Below are positions 17,469 to 26,359 of a stretch of DNA of 64,000 nt, piece by piece. Under the pieces are notes generated by a model. It saw nothing but the letters and a program-made list of their open reading frames with translations. It was not told the DNA's origin and ran no database searches. Within the stretch, counting starts at the first letter, position 1. The number at the start of each line of letters is the position of its first letter. The DNA is taken from positions 19,717 to 83,716 of the forward strand of contig JBQDDG010000007.1 of assembly GCA_052093225.1 (NCBI GenBank), read 5' to 3'. Source of the DNA: JB111 sp052093225. GTDB taxonomy: Bacteria; Actinomycetota; Actinomycetes; Actinomycetales; Actinomycetaceae. The translations under genes and the position numbers were made by a program.

Positions 17469-18641
17469 ATGGACCCGACCGCCGACCGATCCGCCGGGGT
17501 AGACGCGGAGCAGCGGCCCGAGGCCGGCGGGGTCGCGACGGCACAGGAGCAGGCGGCCGCCCGGCACGAGCAGGGGAGGGCCCGGCACGACGGGTCGGCG
17601 GCCCGGCACGACGGGTCGGCGGCTCACGAGGACCGGCCGACGGCGTCGCCGGACCCGGCACCCGGGCCGCACCCCGGTCGGGGGCTCGCCCCCGACAGGG
17701 ACCCCGCGGCGATCGCGGCCGACGCCGCCGCGGCCACATTGGCGAGGGGGTCGAAGGGATCCAGAAGGGCGGCGCGGAGGCGCAGGCCGCGGCTTCGCCC
17801 CGGCGAGCTCTGGCGCTCGGCTCTCTCGCCCCGGATGATCGGCTTCCTCGTGCTGCTCCTGGCCGCCGCGGTGGTCTGCGTCCAGCTCTCCGCGTGGCAG
17901 TTCGACCGCGCGGCCCTGCGCGGCGCCGAGCGGGCGGTCGCCGCCCACGAGGCCACCCTCTCGGCCGACCCGGTGCCGCTCGAGGACGTGCTGCGCACGC
18001 AGACGAGCTTCGGCGCCGACGTCTACGCCACCGGCGTGAGCGTGACCGGCGAGTGGGAGCAGGACCACCAGGTGCTCGTCGTCGACCGCGCGGTGGAGGG
18101 GGCGGAGGCCGTCCTCGTCGTCACGTCGCTGCGGCTCACGGACGGGCCCGACGCCGGCGCGATGCTCCCGGTGCTGCGCGGCTGGCTCCCGGCCGACCAG
18201 GTGGAGATCAGCGCGGAGGGCGCCGTGGCCGAGGACCCGGGCGCGCTCACGGTTCCGGATGGTCAGGTCGAGGTCGTCGGGCACCTGTCGAACTCCGAGC
18301 AGGTGCGTGACGGGAGCACCGCCCCCGGCACGGAGCTGTCCATCTCGTCCGGGGCGCTCGCGGGCGCCTGGGGCGGACCCACGTTCTCCGGCTACCTCGT
18401 CCAGGGTGCCCACGACGGCGAGGGCTGGGTCGGGCTCGACGACGGCCTCACCCAGGCCCCGGACCCGACGATCGCCGTCGACACCGGGTTCAACCTCCAG
18501 AACCTCGCCTACGCCGTCGAGTGGCTGGTCTTCGGGGGCTTCGCCCTGTGGCTGTGGTGGCGCCTGGTGCGTGACGACGCGCTCGACCGCCGCGACGAGG
18601 AGCTGCTCGCGGCCGCCGAGCCTCGACGACCCCACGAGTGA
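17469..18641 (+). CDS. SURF1 family cytochrome oxidase biogenesis protein
   Basis: A 390-residue membrane protein. A long hydrophilic Ala/Asp-rich tail (1-120, including a duplicated RHDGSAA) precedes a membrane helix (about 128-148: MIGFLVLLLAAAVVC) followed by QLSAWQFDR, the start of the SURF1 fold. A second helix near 350-370 (EWLVFGGFALWLWW) closes the family topology of two helices around an exported domain. SURF1 proteins help haem or cofactor insertion in aa3-type oxidases. The leaderless box fixes the ATG. The stop lies inside a repeat copy. Confidence 0.85.
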   Translation: MDPTADRSAGVDAEQRPEAGGVATAQEQAAARHEQGRARHDGSAARHDGSAAHEDRPTASPDPAPGPHPGRGLAPDRDPAAIAADAAAATLARGSKGSRRAARRRRPRLRPGELWRSALSPRMIGFLVLLLAAAVVCVQLSAWQFDRAALRGAERAVAAHEATLSADPVPLEDVLRTQTSFGADVYATGVSVTGEWEQDHQVLVVDRAVEGAEAVLVVTSLRLTDGPDAGAMLPVLRGWLPADQVEISAEGAVAEDPGALTVPDGQVEVVGHLSNSEQVRDGSTAPGTELSISSGALAGAWGGPTFSGYLVQGAHDGEGWVGLDDGLTQAPDPTIAVDTGFNLQNLAYAVEWLVFGGFALWLWWRLVRDDALDRRDEELLAAAEPRRPHE

Positions 18642-18803
18642 GGGGCTTCTTCCACGAGTGAGGGGTGCGCGGCGTCCAGGTGATCGCCGCCGCGGTCGCG
18701 ACGCTTCTCGTTCCACGTCTGAGGGGCGGCCGGGCGGCCGGCCCGCCGGCCGGGTGCTGGACCTGTGCGGACACGTGCCACGCAGCGTGCCCCTCACTCG
18801 TCG
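18632..18803. repeat. CCACGAGTGAGGGG repeat family
   Basis: Direct copies lie at 18632-18645, 18652-18665 and 18713-18726 (CCACGTCTGAGGGG), the last two preceded by a similar CTTCT(CG)T. An inverted copy CCCCTCACTCGTCGG is at 18789-18803. They fill the gap between the converging SURF1 and ABC genes and could pair as a long hairpin. Confidence 0.75.
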
Positions 18804-18810
18804 GGACAGG

Positions 18811-20544
18811 TCAGTCCTGCTGCCAGCTCTCCCAGAGCGCGGCGTACTCGCCGCCGGCGGCGACCAGCTCGTCGTGCGGGCCGAGCTCCACGATCCGGCC
18901 GTCCTCCACGACGGCGACCCGGTCGGCGTCGTGCGCGGTGTGCAGCCGGTGCGCGATGGCGACCACCGTCCGCCCGGCGAGCACGTTGGACAGCGACCGT
19001 TCGAGGTGGCGGGCGGCGCGCGGGTCGAGCAGCGAGGTGGCCTCGTCGAGGACGAGCGTGTGCGGGTCGAGGAGCACGAGGCGCGCGAGAGCGAGCTGCT
19101 GGGCCTGCGCGGGCGTGAGGTCGAGCGAGCCGGAGCCCACCTCGGTGGCGAGGCCGTGCTCGAGGCGGTCGACCCACTCGAGCGCGTCGACGGCGTCCAG
19201 CGCGCGCCGCATGCCGTCCTCGTCGACGCCCTCGTCCGCGAGCCGCAGGTTGTCCGCGAGCGTCCCGACGAACACGTGGTGCTCCTGCGTGACGAGCGCG
19301 ACCTGGCGCCGCAGCTCCTCCTCGGGCAGGTCGACGAGCCGGACCCCGCCGACGGTGACGGAGCCGCCGGTGGGCGGGTGGATGCCGGCGAGCATGCGAC
19401 CGAAGGTCGACTTGCCCGCGCCGGAGGGGCCGACGATCGCCAGGCGCTCGCCGGGCCTGAGGTCGAGGTCGATGCCGTGCAGGACGTCCTTGCCCTCGAC
19501 GTAGGCGTAGCGCACCTCGCGCGCGGTGATCTCGGTGCCGGTGGGCCGGTCGCCGGCGGCTGTGCGGTCCGGCGTCACGAGCGAGACGCCGAAGATGCGG
19601 GCGAGGGACGCGGTGGCGACCTGCAGCTCGTCGATCCACATGAGGAGCTCGGTGAAGGGCTGGCGGACCTGCATCGCGTAGAGCGCGACGGTGGTGACGG
19701 CGCCGATCGACACGACGTCGTTCCCGATGAGCCAGGCACCCCACAGCACGACGGCGGCGAGCGGCAGGACGAAGCTGAGCTCGAGGCTGCGGAAGAGGTG
19801 GACGCGCAGCCAGATGGTGACGACCTCCCAGTGCCACGCCTCCGCCATCGCCTCGTCCGAGCGGCGGCGGCGCGCGCGGCCGAGCGACAGGGCGTCGACG
19901 GTGCCGGCCTGCTCGACGTTCTCGGTGACGACCCCGTTGATCTCCGCGAAGGCGGCGGAGTCCGCGAGGTAGGCGGGCATGGCCCGCCTGAGGTAGCGAC
20001 GGGCGCTCCACCACAGCAGCGGCAGCCCGACGAGCAGGCCGATCGCCACCCGCCAGTCCACGAGGAACGCGGCGCCGTAGGTGAGGACGACCGTGGTCGC
20101 GCCGACGAGCAGCGCGGGGATGCCGAAGCGCAGCACCCACTGCACGCGGTCGATGTCGTTGGTCGTGCGTCCGAGCAGGTCGCCGGTGCCGGCGCGCTCG
20201 ACGGTCGAGAGCGGCAGGTGCGTGACGGTGCGCAGGAAGTCCTCGCGCAGCTCGGCGAAGAGCTGCTCACCGAGCACGAGGGACGCGCGGTGCGCCCAGG
20301 CGGCGAGCAGGGTCTGCAGCACGACGGCGGCCACGAGCCAGAGCGCGGTGCGGTCGACCTCGCTCGCCGTCGTCCCCGCGGCGACGGAGTCGACGAGGCG
20401 GCCGAGCAGCCACGGCATCGTCAGCGCCGCGACGGCCGCGAGGGCCTGGACGGTGACGACGAGCGCGAGCTGGCCGGCGTGCGCGCGCAGGAAGCGCAGA
20501 CCGAGGCGCGCCGTGGTGGGGGCGTCGGCGACGGGGAGCCTCAT
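18811..20544 (-). CDS. ABC exporter half, intact Walker motifs but degenerate signature
   Basis: A 577-residue type I ABC exporter half: a six-helix membrane domain (1-320) and a nucleotide-binding domain. Walker A GPSGAGKST (about 371-379), Walker B LVLDEATS and the switch His (IAHRL) are intact, but the signature reads LTPAQ instead of LSGGQ. Its partner has the opposite pattern, so the pair should form a heterodimer with one working ATP site. The ATG at 20544 overlaps the partner's stop (ATGA). The substrate cannot be told; multidrug or siderophore-like roles are typical guesses only. Confidence 0.9.
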   Translation of the reverse strand: MRLPVADAPTTARLGLRFLRAHAGQLALVVTVQALAAVAALTMPWLLGRLVDSVAAGTTASEVDRTALWLVAAVVLQTLLAAWAHRASLVLGEQLFAELREDFLRTVTHLPLSTVERAGTGDLLGRTTNDIDRVQWVLRFGIPALLVGATTVVLTYGAAFLVDWRVAIGLLVGLPLLWWSARRYLRRAMPAYLADSAAFAEINGVVTENVEQAGTVDALSLGRARRRRSDEAMAEAWHWEVVTIWLRVHLFRSLELSFVLPLAAVVLWGAWLIGNDVVSIGAVTTVALYAMQVRQPFTELLMWIDELQVATASLARIFGVSLVTPDRTAAGDRPTGTEITAREVRYAYVEGKDVLHGIDLDLRPGERLAIVGPSGAGKSTFGRMLAGIHPPTGGSVTVGGVRLVDLPEEELRRQVALVTQEHHVFVGTLADNLRLADEGVDEDGMRRALDAVDALEWVDRLEHGLATEVGSGSLDLTPAQAQQLALARLVLLDPHTLVLDEATSLLDPRAARHLERSLSNVLAGRTVVAIAHRLHTAHDADRVAVVEDGRIVELGPHDELVAAGGEYAALWESWQQD

Positions 20545-22397
20545 CGCACGGCCTCCTGCTCGTCCTCGGCCGTGGTGCGGGTGACGACGGCGCGGTACCG
20601 GCGGGCGACAGGGTCGCCCTCGCGGGCGCGACGGGCCAGCTCGGCGTGCGGGGCTGCGGCGGTCACCCGTCCGGCGTCGAGGAACGCGACGGAGTCCGCG
20701 TGCTCGAGCATGAGCGGGGAGGACGTGACGACGACGGTGGTCCGGCCGGCCCGGCGCTCCGCGAGCGCGCCGGCGATCCGGGACTCCGTGTGGGCGTCGA
20801 CGGCGGAGGTCGGCTCGACGAGGACGAGCGCCGGCGCCTCGGTGAGCAGGGCGCGGGCGAGCGCGACCCGCTGGCGCTGACCGCCGGACAGCGAACGGCC
20901 CTTCTCGGCGATCTCGCCGTCGAGCGTGCCGCCGACGGAGTCGAGGACGTCCTGGCCGTCGGCGGCGGCGAGCGCCGTGAGGAGCGCCGCGTCGTCGCCG
21001 GTCTCGCGCACGTCGAGCGTCTCGCGCAGCGTGCCGGCGAACAGCTCGGGGTTCGAGCCCGCGACGACGACCCGCTCGCGGACCTCGGCCACGGGCAGCT
21101 CGTTAACGGGGGTGCCGTCGATCAGGGCGGGGGAGCGGGGCGGCGTGGCCGGGGAGCCGGTCGCGTCCGGGACCAGGTTCGGGTCGACGAGCCCGAGGTC
21201 GGACTGCTCGGGGTCGAGGAGCCGGCCGAGCCGGGCGGCGAGCGCGTTCGCGTCCTCGGGCGGGTCCGAGACGACGGCGACGAACCGGCCGGCGTCGGCG
21301 ACGAACCCCGAGGTGGGGTCGGCCAGCGCCACGCCGTCGCCCGTCCGGGCCGGCCCGGGGGAGGGGCGGGCGTCGGCGGCCTCGGACTCCGCGAGCGTGC
21401 CCGCCGAGGGCTCGGTCCCGACGACGTTGATCACCTTGTCGGCGCCCACCCGCGCCCGGACGAGCACCTGGATGAACTGGGTGAAGGACTGCAGCGGCGC
21501 GGCGAGGTAGGTGGTGAAGCCGAACAGGGTGACGAGGCCGCCGGGCGTCATGTCCCCGGTCAGCGCGAGGTGGGCGCCGAACCAGACGACGAACGCGACG
21601 AACAGTCCGGGCAGGAGCACCTGGAGGCCGCGCATCATCGAGGCGATCGTCGCGACCGAGACGCCCGCGCGGCGCACCTCCTGCGAGCGGGTGGCGTAGC
21701 GGTCGGTGAAGACGTCCTCGCCGCCGATGCCGCGCAGCACGCGCAGGCCGGCCACCGTGTCCGTGGCGAGCGCGCCGAGCCGCCCCTGGGCCTCGCGCTG
21801 GGCCTTCTGCCGCACCTGGAGGGGCTTGATGAGCAGGGCGACGACGGCGGAGACGAGCGGCATCCCGACGAGCACGACGAGGCCGAGCAGCACGGAGGAC
21901 CCGAAGAGCACGCCCGCGACGAACACGACCCCGAACAGCGACCCGACGAAGCGCTGGGTCATCTCGAAGAAGTTGCCGATGTGGAACGTGTCGTTGGTGA
22001 TCGTCGCGACGACCTCGCCCGTGGGGGCGTTCTTCGTGACGTTCGGGCCGACGCGCGTGACGTGGTGGCCGACGAGCCGGCTCGTGTGGAACGTGCCGTG
22101 CACCCAGCACAGCGTCTCGTAGAGGTGCCCGTAGGCCGAGGAGAGGGAGGCGACGACGCCGACGAGCAGGACGGCGCCCGCCCCCCACCAGGTGGCGGCC
22201 GAGAGCCCCTCGGTGAGCCCGGCGTCGAGGGCGCGGCCGAGCACGAGCGGGATCGCCGCCGTCGAGACCTGCTTGACGACGCCGAAGGCCACCGCCACCA
22301 GCAGCGCGAGCCGCTGCTGCCGGGCCAGCCACAGCAGGACGCTGTTCGCGCTGGTCAGGGGAGGGGACCCGGGATGGCCGGTGGGCATGCTGAGCAC
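20541..22397 (-). CDS. ABC exporter half, degenerate Walker A/B and H-loop
   Basis: The 618-residue partner of the next gene, with a similar membrane domain (about 25-330). In the nucleotide domain the Walker A place reads VSDPPEDAN (no GxxGxGKS/T), Walker B is LVLVEPTS (Val for Asp, catalytic Glu kept) and the switch His is replaced (VTSSPL), yet the signature LSGGQRQR is perfect. Loss is thus complementary to the partner. The GTG at 22397 is chosen because TAGCGT ends seven bases before it; the ATG three codons later (22388) is the alternative. Confidence 0.88.
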   Translation of the reverse strand: MLSMPTGHPGSPPLTSANSVLLWLARQQRLALLVAVAFGVVKQVSTAAIPLVLGRALDAGLTEGLSAATWWGAGAVLLVGVVASLSSAYGHLYETLCWVHGTFHTSRLVGHHVTRVGPNVTKNAPTGEVVATITNDTFHIGNFFEMTQRFVGSLFGVVFVAGVLFGSSVLLGLVVLVGMPLVSAVVALLIKPLQVRQKAQREAQGRLGALATDTVAGLRVLRGIGGEDVFTDRYATRSQEVRRAGVSVATIASMMRGLQVLLPGLFVAFVVWFGAHLALTGDMTPGGLVTLFGFTTYLAAPLQSFTQFIQVLVRARVGADKVINVVGTEPSAGTLAESEAADARPSPGPARTGDGVALADPTSGFVADAGRFVAVVSDPPEDANALAARLGRLLDPEQSDLGLVDPNLVPDATGSPATPPRSPALIDGTPVNELPVAEVRERVVVAGSNPELFAGTLRETLDVRETGDDAALLTALAAADGQDVLDSVGGTLDGEIAEKGRSLSGGQRQRVALARALLTEAPALVLVEPTSAVDAHTESRIAGALAERRAGRTTVVVTSSPLMLEHADSVAFLDAGRVTAAAPHAELARRAREGDPVARRYRAVVTRTTAEDEQEAVR

Positions 22398-22404
22398 TGG
22401 TCGG

Positions 22405-22410
22405 ACGCTA
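22405..22410 (-). promoter_or_regulatory. Leaderless -10 box of the ABC exporter operon
   Basis: TAGCGT on the minus strand ends seven bases before GTG 22397, which is in frame three codons ahead of the first ATG. Confidence 0.5.
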
Positions 22411-22522
22411 CGCCGCCGGGCCGACACCGTTCCATCCCAAATGGGGTGACGGCGGACTCACGGGCGGACCCTCGCGTGACGGACGCCGTCGGCCCGGTGC
22501 CCGGCCAGGCCCTGCGGCGGGG

Positions 22523-22528
22523 GACAAT
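22523..22528 (+). promoter_or_regulatory. Leaderless -10 box of the DUF3817 gene
   Basis: GACAAT ends six bases before the ATG at 22535. Confidence 0.55.
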
Positions 22529-22534
22529 GGCCCC

Positions 22535-23005
22535 ATGACCGAGCCCGACCTCACCCCCTCAGCAGAGGCCCGCGACGCCGGGCAGGCCGCCGCCGAGGCG
22601 GCCGAGACCCGGGCCCACCGCGCCTTCGGCTGGTACCGCGCCATGGCCTTCGTCACCGGCGTCATGCTGCTCGTCCTCACCGCCGAGATGGTGCTGAAGT
22701 ACGTGTTCGGCGCCGCCGGGTACGAGGACGAGTCGAAGTGGTGGACCGCGCGCCCCGTCATGGGCTCGTGGATCGCCATCCTCCACGGCTGGATCTACGT
22801 GGTCTACGCCGCCACCGTGCTCAACCTGTGGTCGGTCATGCGCTGGGGGCTGGGCCGGATGGTCGCCCTCATCGCCGCCGGCGTCGTGCCGGTCCTGTCC
22901 TTCGTGCTCGAGCGGAAGGCGCACGGCTGGCTGGAGGCCGACCTGCCCGCCGTCACCGGACGTGCCCGGGTGGTGGCCGAGCGGCGCACTACCCTGGGCA
23001 GGTGA
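22535..23005 (+). CDS. DUF3817 membrane protein
   Basis: A 156-residue protein with three membrane helices (about 33-53, 78-98 and 103-123) after an acidic N-terminal tail. The pattern FGWYRAMAFVTGVMLL, then GxxH in the second helix (ILHGWIYVVY) and a final helix before ERKA, is that of DUF3817, a small actinobacterial family often beside guaA. Function unknown. Its TGA overlaps the GTG of guaA (GTGA), suggesting coupling, although guaA also has its own -10 box inside this gene. Confidence 0.8.
   Translation: MTEPDLTPSAEARDAGQAAAEAAETRAHRAFGWYRAMAFVTGVMLLVLTAEMVLKYVFGAAGYEDESKWWTARPVMGSWIAILHGWIYVVYAATVLNLWSVMRWGLGRMVALIAAGVVPVLSFVLERKAHGWLEADLPAVTGRARVVAERRTTLGR
22990..22995 (+). promoter_or_regulatory. 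Leaderless -10 box of guaA inside the DUF3817 gene
   Basis: TACCCT ends six bases before GTG 23002, so guaA can be transcribed separately from the overlapping upstream gene. Confidence 0.55.
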
Positions 23006-24606
23006 CCACGGACGCGCCGGACACAGCCGGCACCACGAACCACCGCCCGGTCCTCGTCGTCGACTACGGGGCCCAGTACGCGCAGCTCATCGCACGGCGC
23101 GTGCGCGAGGCCGACGTCCTCTCCGAGGTCGTCCCCCACACGGCGAGCGTGGCGGAGATGCTTCAGAAGGATCCCGCCGCGATCATCCTGTCGGGGGGAC
23201 CGGCGTCGGTGTATGCCGACGGCGCACCCGGCGTCGACCCCGCCCTGTTCGACGCGGGCGTACCCGTGCTGGGCATCTGCTACGGCTTCCAGGCGATGGC
23301 CCGCGCGCTCGGCGGGACCGTCGACGAGACGGGCGAGCGCGAGTACGGCGGCACGATCGTGCGGGTGGACGGCTCAGGCGAGGGCTCGACCCTGCTCGCC
23401 GGCTCCCCGGACGTGCAGACCGTGTGGATGTCCCACGGGGACGCGGTCACCGCGGCCCCCGAGGGCTTCGACGTGCTCGCGACCTCGGCCGGCGCGCCCG
23501 TCGCCGCCTTCGAGGACACCGGTCGCCGCCTGTACGGCATCCAGTGGCACCCCGAGGTCCACCACACCGAGCACGGCCAGACCCTGCTCGAGACGTTCCT
23601 CCGCGACGGCGCGGGCGTCGCCGCGGACTGGACCGCCGAGTCGGTCGTCGCCGAGCAGGTCGAGGCGATCCGCACCCAGATCGGCGACGCGCGCGTGATC
23701 TGCGGGCTCTCCGGCGGGGTGGACTCCTCCGTGGCCGCGGCGCTCGTCCAGCGCGCGGTCGGCGACCAGCTGACCTGCGTGTTCGTCGACCACGGCCTCA
23801 TGCGCGCCGGCGAGGTGGAGCAGGTCGAGCGGGACTTCGTGGCCGCCACCGGCGTCGACCTGCGGGTCGTCGACGCGTCGGACACGTTCCTCGACGCGCT
23901 CGCCGGGGTCACCGACCCCGAGGAGAAGCGCAAGATCATCGGTCGCGAGTTCATCCGCACCTTCGAGGAGGCCGCCGCGTCGGTGGTCGCCGAGGCGGGG
24001 GAGCACGGCGAGCAGGTCCGGTTCCTCGTGCAGGGCACGCTCTACCCCGACGTCGTCGAGTCCGGCGGCGGCGAGGGCGCGGCGACGATCAAGTCCCACC
24101 ACAACGTGGGCGGCCTGCCCGAGGACATGACGTTCGAGCTCGTCGAGCCGCTGCGCCTGCTGTTCAAGGACGAGGTGCGCGCCGTCGGCCGCGAGATCGG
24201 CGTCCCCGAGGCGATCGTCGCCCGCCAGCCGTTCCCCGGCCCCGGGCTCGGGATCCGCATCGTCGGCGAGGTCACCCGCGAGCGCCTGGAGATCCTGCGC
24301 GCCGCGGACCTCGTGGTGCGCGAGGAGCTGAGCGCGGCCGGCCTCGACGAGGCGATCTGGCAGTGCCCGGTCGTGCTGCTCGCCGACGTCCGCTCCGTCG
24401 GCGTCCAGGGCGACGGCCGCACGTACGGCCACCCGATCGTGCTGCGGCCCGTGACCAGCGAGGACGCGATGACGGCCGACTGGTCGCGGGTGCCCTACGA
24501 CGTGCTGGCGCGCATCTCGACCCGCATCACCAACACCGTCCCGCAGGTCAACCGGGTGGTGCTCGACGTGACGTCGAAGCCCCCGGGCACCATCGAGTGG
24601 GAGTGA
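23002..24606 (+). CDS. guaA: GMP synthase (glutamine-hydrolysing)
   Basis: Aminates XMP to GMP using glutamine and ATP, following guaB. The 534 residues contain an N-terminal glutamine amidotransferase (LVVDYGAQYAQL; nucleophile Cys93 in GICYG; His-Glu in QWHPEVHHTEHG), an ATP pyrophosphatase domain with the PP-loop SGGVDSSVAA, and the C-terminal dimerisation domain (RQPFPGPGLGIR and the ending KPPGTIEWE). All catalytic parts are intact. The GTG at 23002 is supported by the leaderless -10 box and by overlap with the upstream stop. Confidence 0.98.
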   Translation: MTTDAPDTAGTTNHRPVLVVDYGAQYAQLIARRVREADVLSEVVPHTASVAEMLQKDPAAIILSGGPASVYADGAPGVDPALFDAGVPVLGICYGFQAMARALGGTVDETGEREYGGTIVRVDGSGEGSTLLAGSPDVQTVWMSHGDAVTAAPEGFDVLATSAGAPVAAFEDTGRRLYGIQWHPEVHHTEHGQTLLETFLRDGAGVAADWTAESVVAEQVEAIRTQIGDARVICGLSGGVDSSVAAALVQRAVGDQLTCVFVDHGLMRAGEVEQVERDFVAATGVDLRVVDASDTFLDALAGVTDPEEKRKIIGREFIRTFEEAAASVVAEAGEHGEQVRFLVQGTLYPDVVESGGGEGAATIKSHHNVGGLPEDMTFELVEPLRLLFKDEVRAVGREIGVPEAIVARQPFPGPGLGIRIVGEVTRERLEILRAADLVVREELSAAGLDEAIWQCPVVLLADVRSVGVQGDGRTYGHPIVLRPVTSEDAMTADWSRVPYDVLARISTRITNTVPQVNRVVLDVTSKPPGTIEWE

Positions 24607-24673
24607 CTGCCGGGCCCCGGTGGGAGTGACCAGTCGCATCGCGACCCGGCCACTGTGCTGACACGGTGACAGA

Positions 24674-24679
24674 TAACCT
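24674..24679 (+). promoter_or_regulatory. Leaderless -10 box of the 115-aa membrane protein gene
   Basis: TAACCT ends six bases before the ATG at 24686. Confidence 0.58.
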
Positions 24680-24685
24680 GGACGC

Positions 24686-25033
24686 ATGGACATCGTCAGC
24701 GGCATCTTCCTCGTCATACACCTCCTTGGCTGGGCGATGGCCCTCGGCATGGCGATCGCGGGGCTCCGCTCCGGCGAGCTCCCCAAGGGCGCGACGCACG
24801 GCGTCCTCACCGCCCTCGTCGCCGGCATCGTGCTGGTCGGTCTCGCCGAGATGGGCGACGGCGACCTCAACCACATCAAGATCGGCGTCAAGCTCGTCGT
24901 CGCGATCGCCGCGACCGTCGTCGCGTTCCTCGGTGACCGCGACCGCAAGGCCGGCACGAAGGGCTCGCCGATGATCGGTGCCCTCGTCGCTCTCATCGTC
25001 GTCAACGTCGGCATCGCCGTCCTCTGGACCTGA
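24686..25033 (+). CDS. Small membrane protein, function unknown
   Basis: A 115-residue protein with about four hydrophobic segments (5-27, 40-56, 65-83 and 94-114) and short basic or acidic loops (GDRDRKAGTKGS). I recognise no named domain. The first helix contains IHLLGWAMALG, where a buried His may be functional. It is a single gene: its own leaderless promoter lies upstream and a strong hairpin follows. Confidence 0.75.
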   Translation: MDIVSGIFLVIHLLGWAMALGMAIAGLRSGELPKGATHGVLTALVAGIVLVGLAEMGDGDLNHIKIGVKLVVAIAATVVAFLGDRDRKAGTKGSPMIGALVALIVVNVGIAVLWT

Positions 25034-25046
25034 TCCGGTACCTCCT

Positions 25047-25082
25047 CGAAAGGCCGGGACCCGCATGGGCCCCGGCCTTTCG
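25047..25082 (+). terminator. Terminator hairpin after the 115-aa gene
   Basis: CGAAAGGCCGGG (25047-25058) pairs with CCCGGCCTTTCG (25071-25082); an inner CCC/GGG can extend the stem. Confidence 0.8.
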
Positions 25083-25151
25083 TGTCCCCGTGCGCGTAGC
25101 CTCTGACCCGCACCGCCGTCCGGCGGACCCCCACGAGCCGGGAGCCTCACC

Positions 25152-25625
25152 GTGGCCGAGCTGCTGACGATCCTCGCCATCGCCGTCGGGCTCTTCGGGA
25201 CCGTGACGATGATCTTCCCCGGCGGCGGGCTCGTCGCGGCCGCCGTCGCGATCTGGGGCTGGTACCAGGGCGGCACGCTCGGCTGGACCGTCGCCATCAT
25301 CGCCGTCGCGTCGTTCCTGCTCGCGATGGTGCTCGGCTACGTCGTCGCCGGTGGCTACATGAGGCGCGGCGGGGTACGGACCTCCACGCTCGTGATCGCC
25401 GCGGTCGCCGGGATCGTCGGGTTCTTCGTGGTGCCGGTGGTCGGGCTGTTCCTCTTCTTCGTCGGCGCCGTGTTCCTCGTCGAGCTCGCCCGCTCGAAGG
25501 ACGCCCGACGCGCCTGGCCGGCCACCGTGCGCGCGCTCAAGGCCGCGGGCCTGACCATCCTCGTCGAGCTCGCCGGGGCGATGGTGGCGGTCGGGGCGTT
25601 CGTCGTGGCCTGGATCGTGCGCTGA
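25152..25625 (+). CDS. DUF456 family membrane protein
   Basis: A 157-residue, glycine-rich membrane protein. It has about four helices: 4-22, 25-43, 48-67, and a pair at 78-112 with GIVGFFVVPVVGLFLFFVGAVF. A PGGG after the first helix and the VPVxGLFLFFxGAVFLVE segment fit DUF456, whose role is unknown. The GTG at 25152 has GGAG ten bases upstream and a -10 box TAGCCT near 25097. It converges on the two-component genes. Confidence 0.72.
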   Translation: MAELLTILAIAVGLFGTVTMIFPGGGLVAAAVAIWGWYQGGTLGWTVAIIAVASFLLAMVLGYVVAGGYMRRGGVRTSTLVIAAVAGIVGFFVVPVVGLFLFFVGAVFLVELARSKDARRAWPATVRALKAAGLTILVELAGAMVAVGAFVVAWIVR

Positions 25626-25693
25626 CCGCACGGACCGGACCCGACGTCGCCCCGCGCGAGGTGGTCGTCCGGCTGCTGATCCTGTGACGCCGG

Positions 25694-26350
25694 TCAGTCG
25701 GCGGGCTCCGCCCGGTCGACGAGCACCGCGACCTGCGTGCGGTTCGACGCGCCCAGCTTGTCCTGGACGTTGCCGAGATAGGTCTTGACCGTCGTCTCGC
25801 CCAGGTGCAGGCGCCGCGCGATGTCCCCGTTCGACGCGCCCTGGGCCACGAGCCGCGCCACCTCGAGCTCGCGCTCGGTCAGCCGTGCGACCGCCTCGCG
25901 CGCCGCCTCCCGCCGCGAGCCGCCGCCCGTGATGCGGCCGAGCAGCCCCCGCTGCACCCGGGGCGAGATCGCCCCGTGCCCGGCCGCGACGTCGCGGATC
26001 GCCGCGAGGATCTCCTCCGGCGCCGCCGACTTCAGGAGGTAGCCGACGGCCCCGGCCCGCAGCGCGGCCTCGACGTTGGCGTCGAGGTCCCACGTGGTCA
26101 GCGCCACGACGGCAGGTGCCGACGGACGTGCCGCGATCCGCCGCGTCGCCTCGACCCCGTCGACACCCGGCATCTGCAGATCCATGAGGACGACGTCCGG
26201 GTGGTGGGCGATCACCTGGTCGAGCGCCGCCGCGCCGTCGCCCGCCTCGCCGACGACGGCGATCTCGGACGAGGTCTCGAGGATGCGGCGCACGAACGCC
26301 CGCACCATCGGGTCGTCGTCGACGACGAGCACACGGACGGGCGGGGGCAC
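25694..26350 (-). CDS. NarL/FixJ-type response regulator
   Basis: A 218-residue regulator. The receiver domain (5-120) has the acidic pocket DDD at 11-13, phospho-acceptor Asp57 in VVLMDLQMPG and the Lys of LLKSA. A LuxR helix-turn-helix (about 150-210) carries LTERELEVARLVAQGASNGDIARRL and TVKTYLGNVQDKL. The GTG start is nine bases after the stop of the kinase gene, so they form one operon, kinase first. Targets are unknown; the divergent DUF4352 membrane-protein gene is a reasonable candidate from position alone. Confidence 0.92.
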   Translation of the reverse strand: MPPPVRVLVVDDDPMVRAFVRRILETSSEIAVVGEAGDGAAALDQVIAHHPDVVLMDLQMPGVDGVEATRRIAARPSAPAVVALTTWDLDANVEAALRAGAVGYLLKSAAPEEILAAIRDVAAGHGAISPRVQRGLLGRITGGGSRREAAREAVARLTERELEVARLVAQGASNGDIARRLHLGETTVKTYLGNVQDKLGASNRTQVAVLVDRAEPAD

Positions 26351-26359
26351 CCCGGCAGT

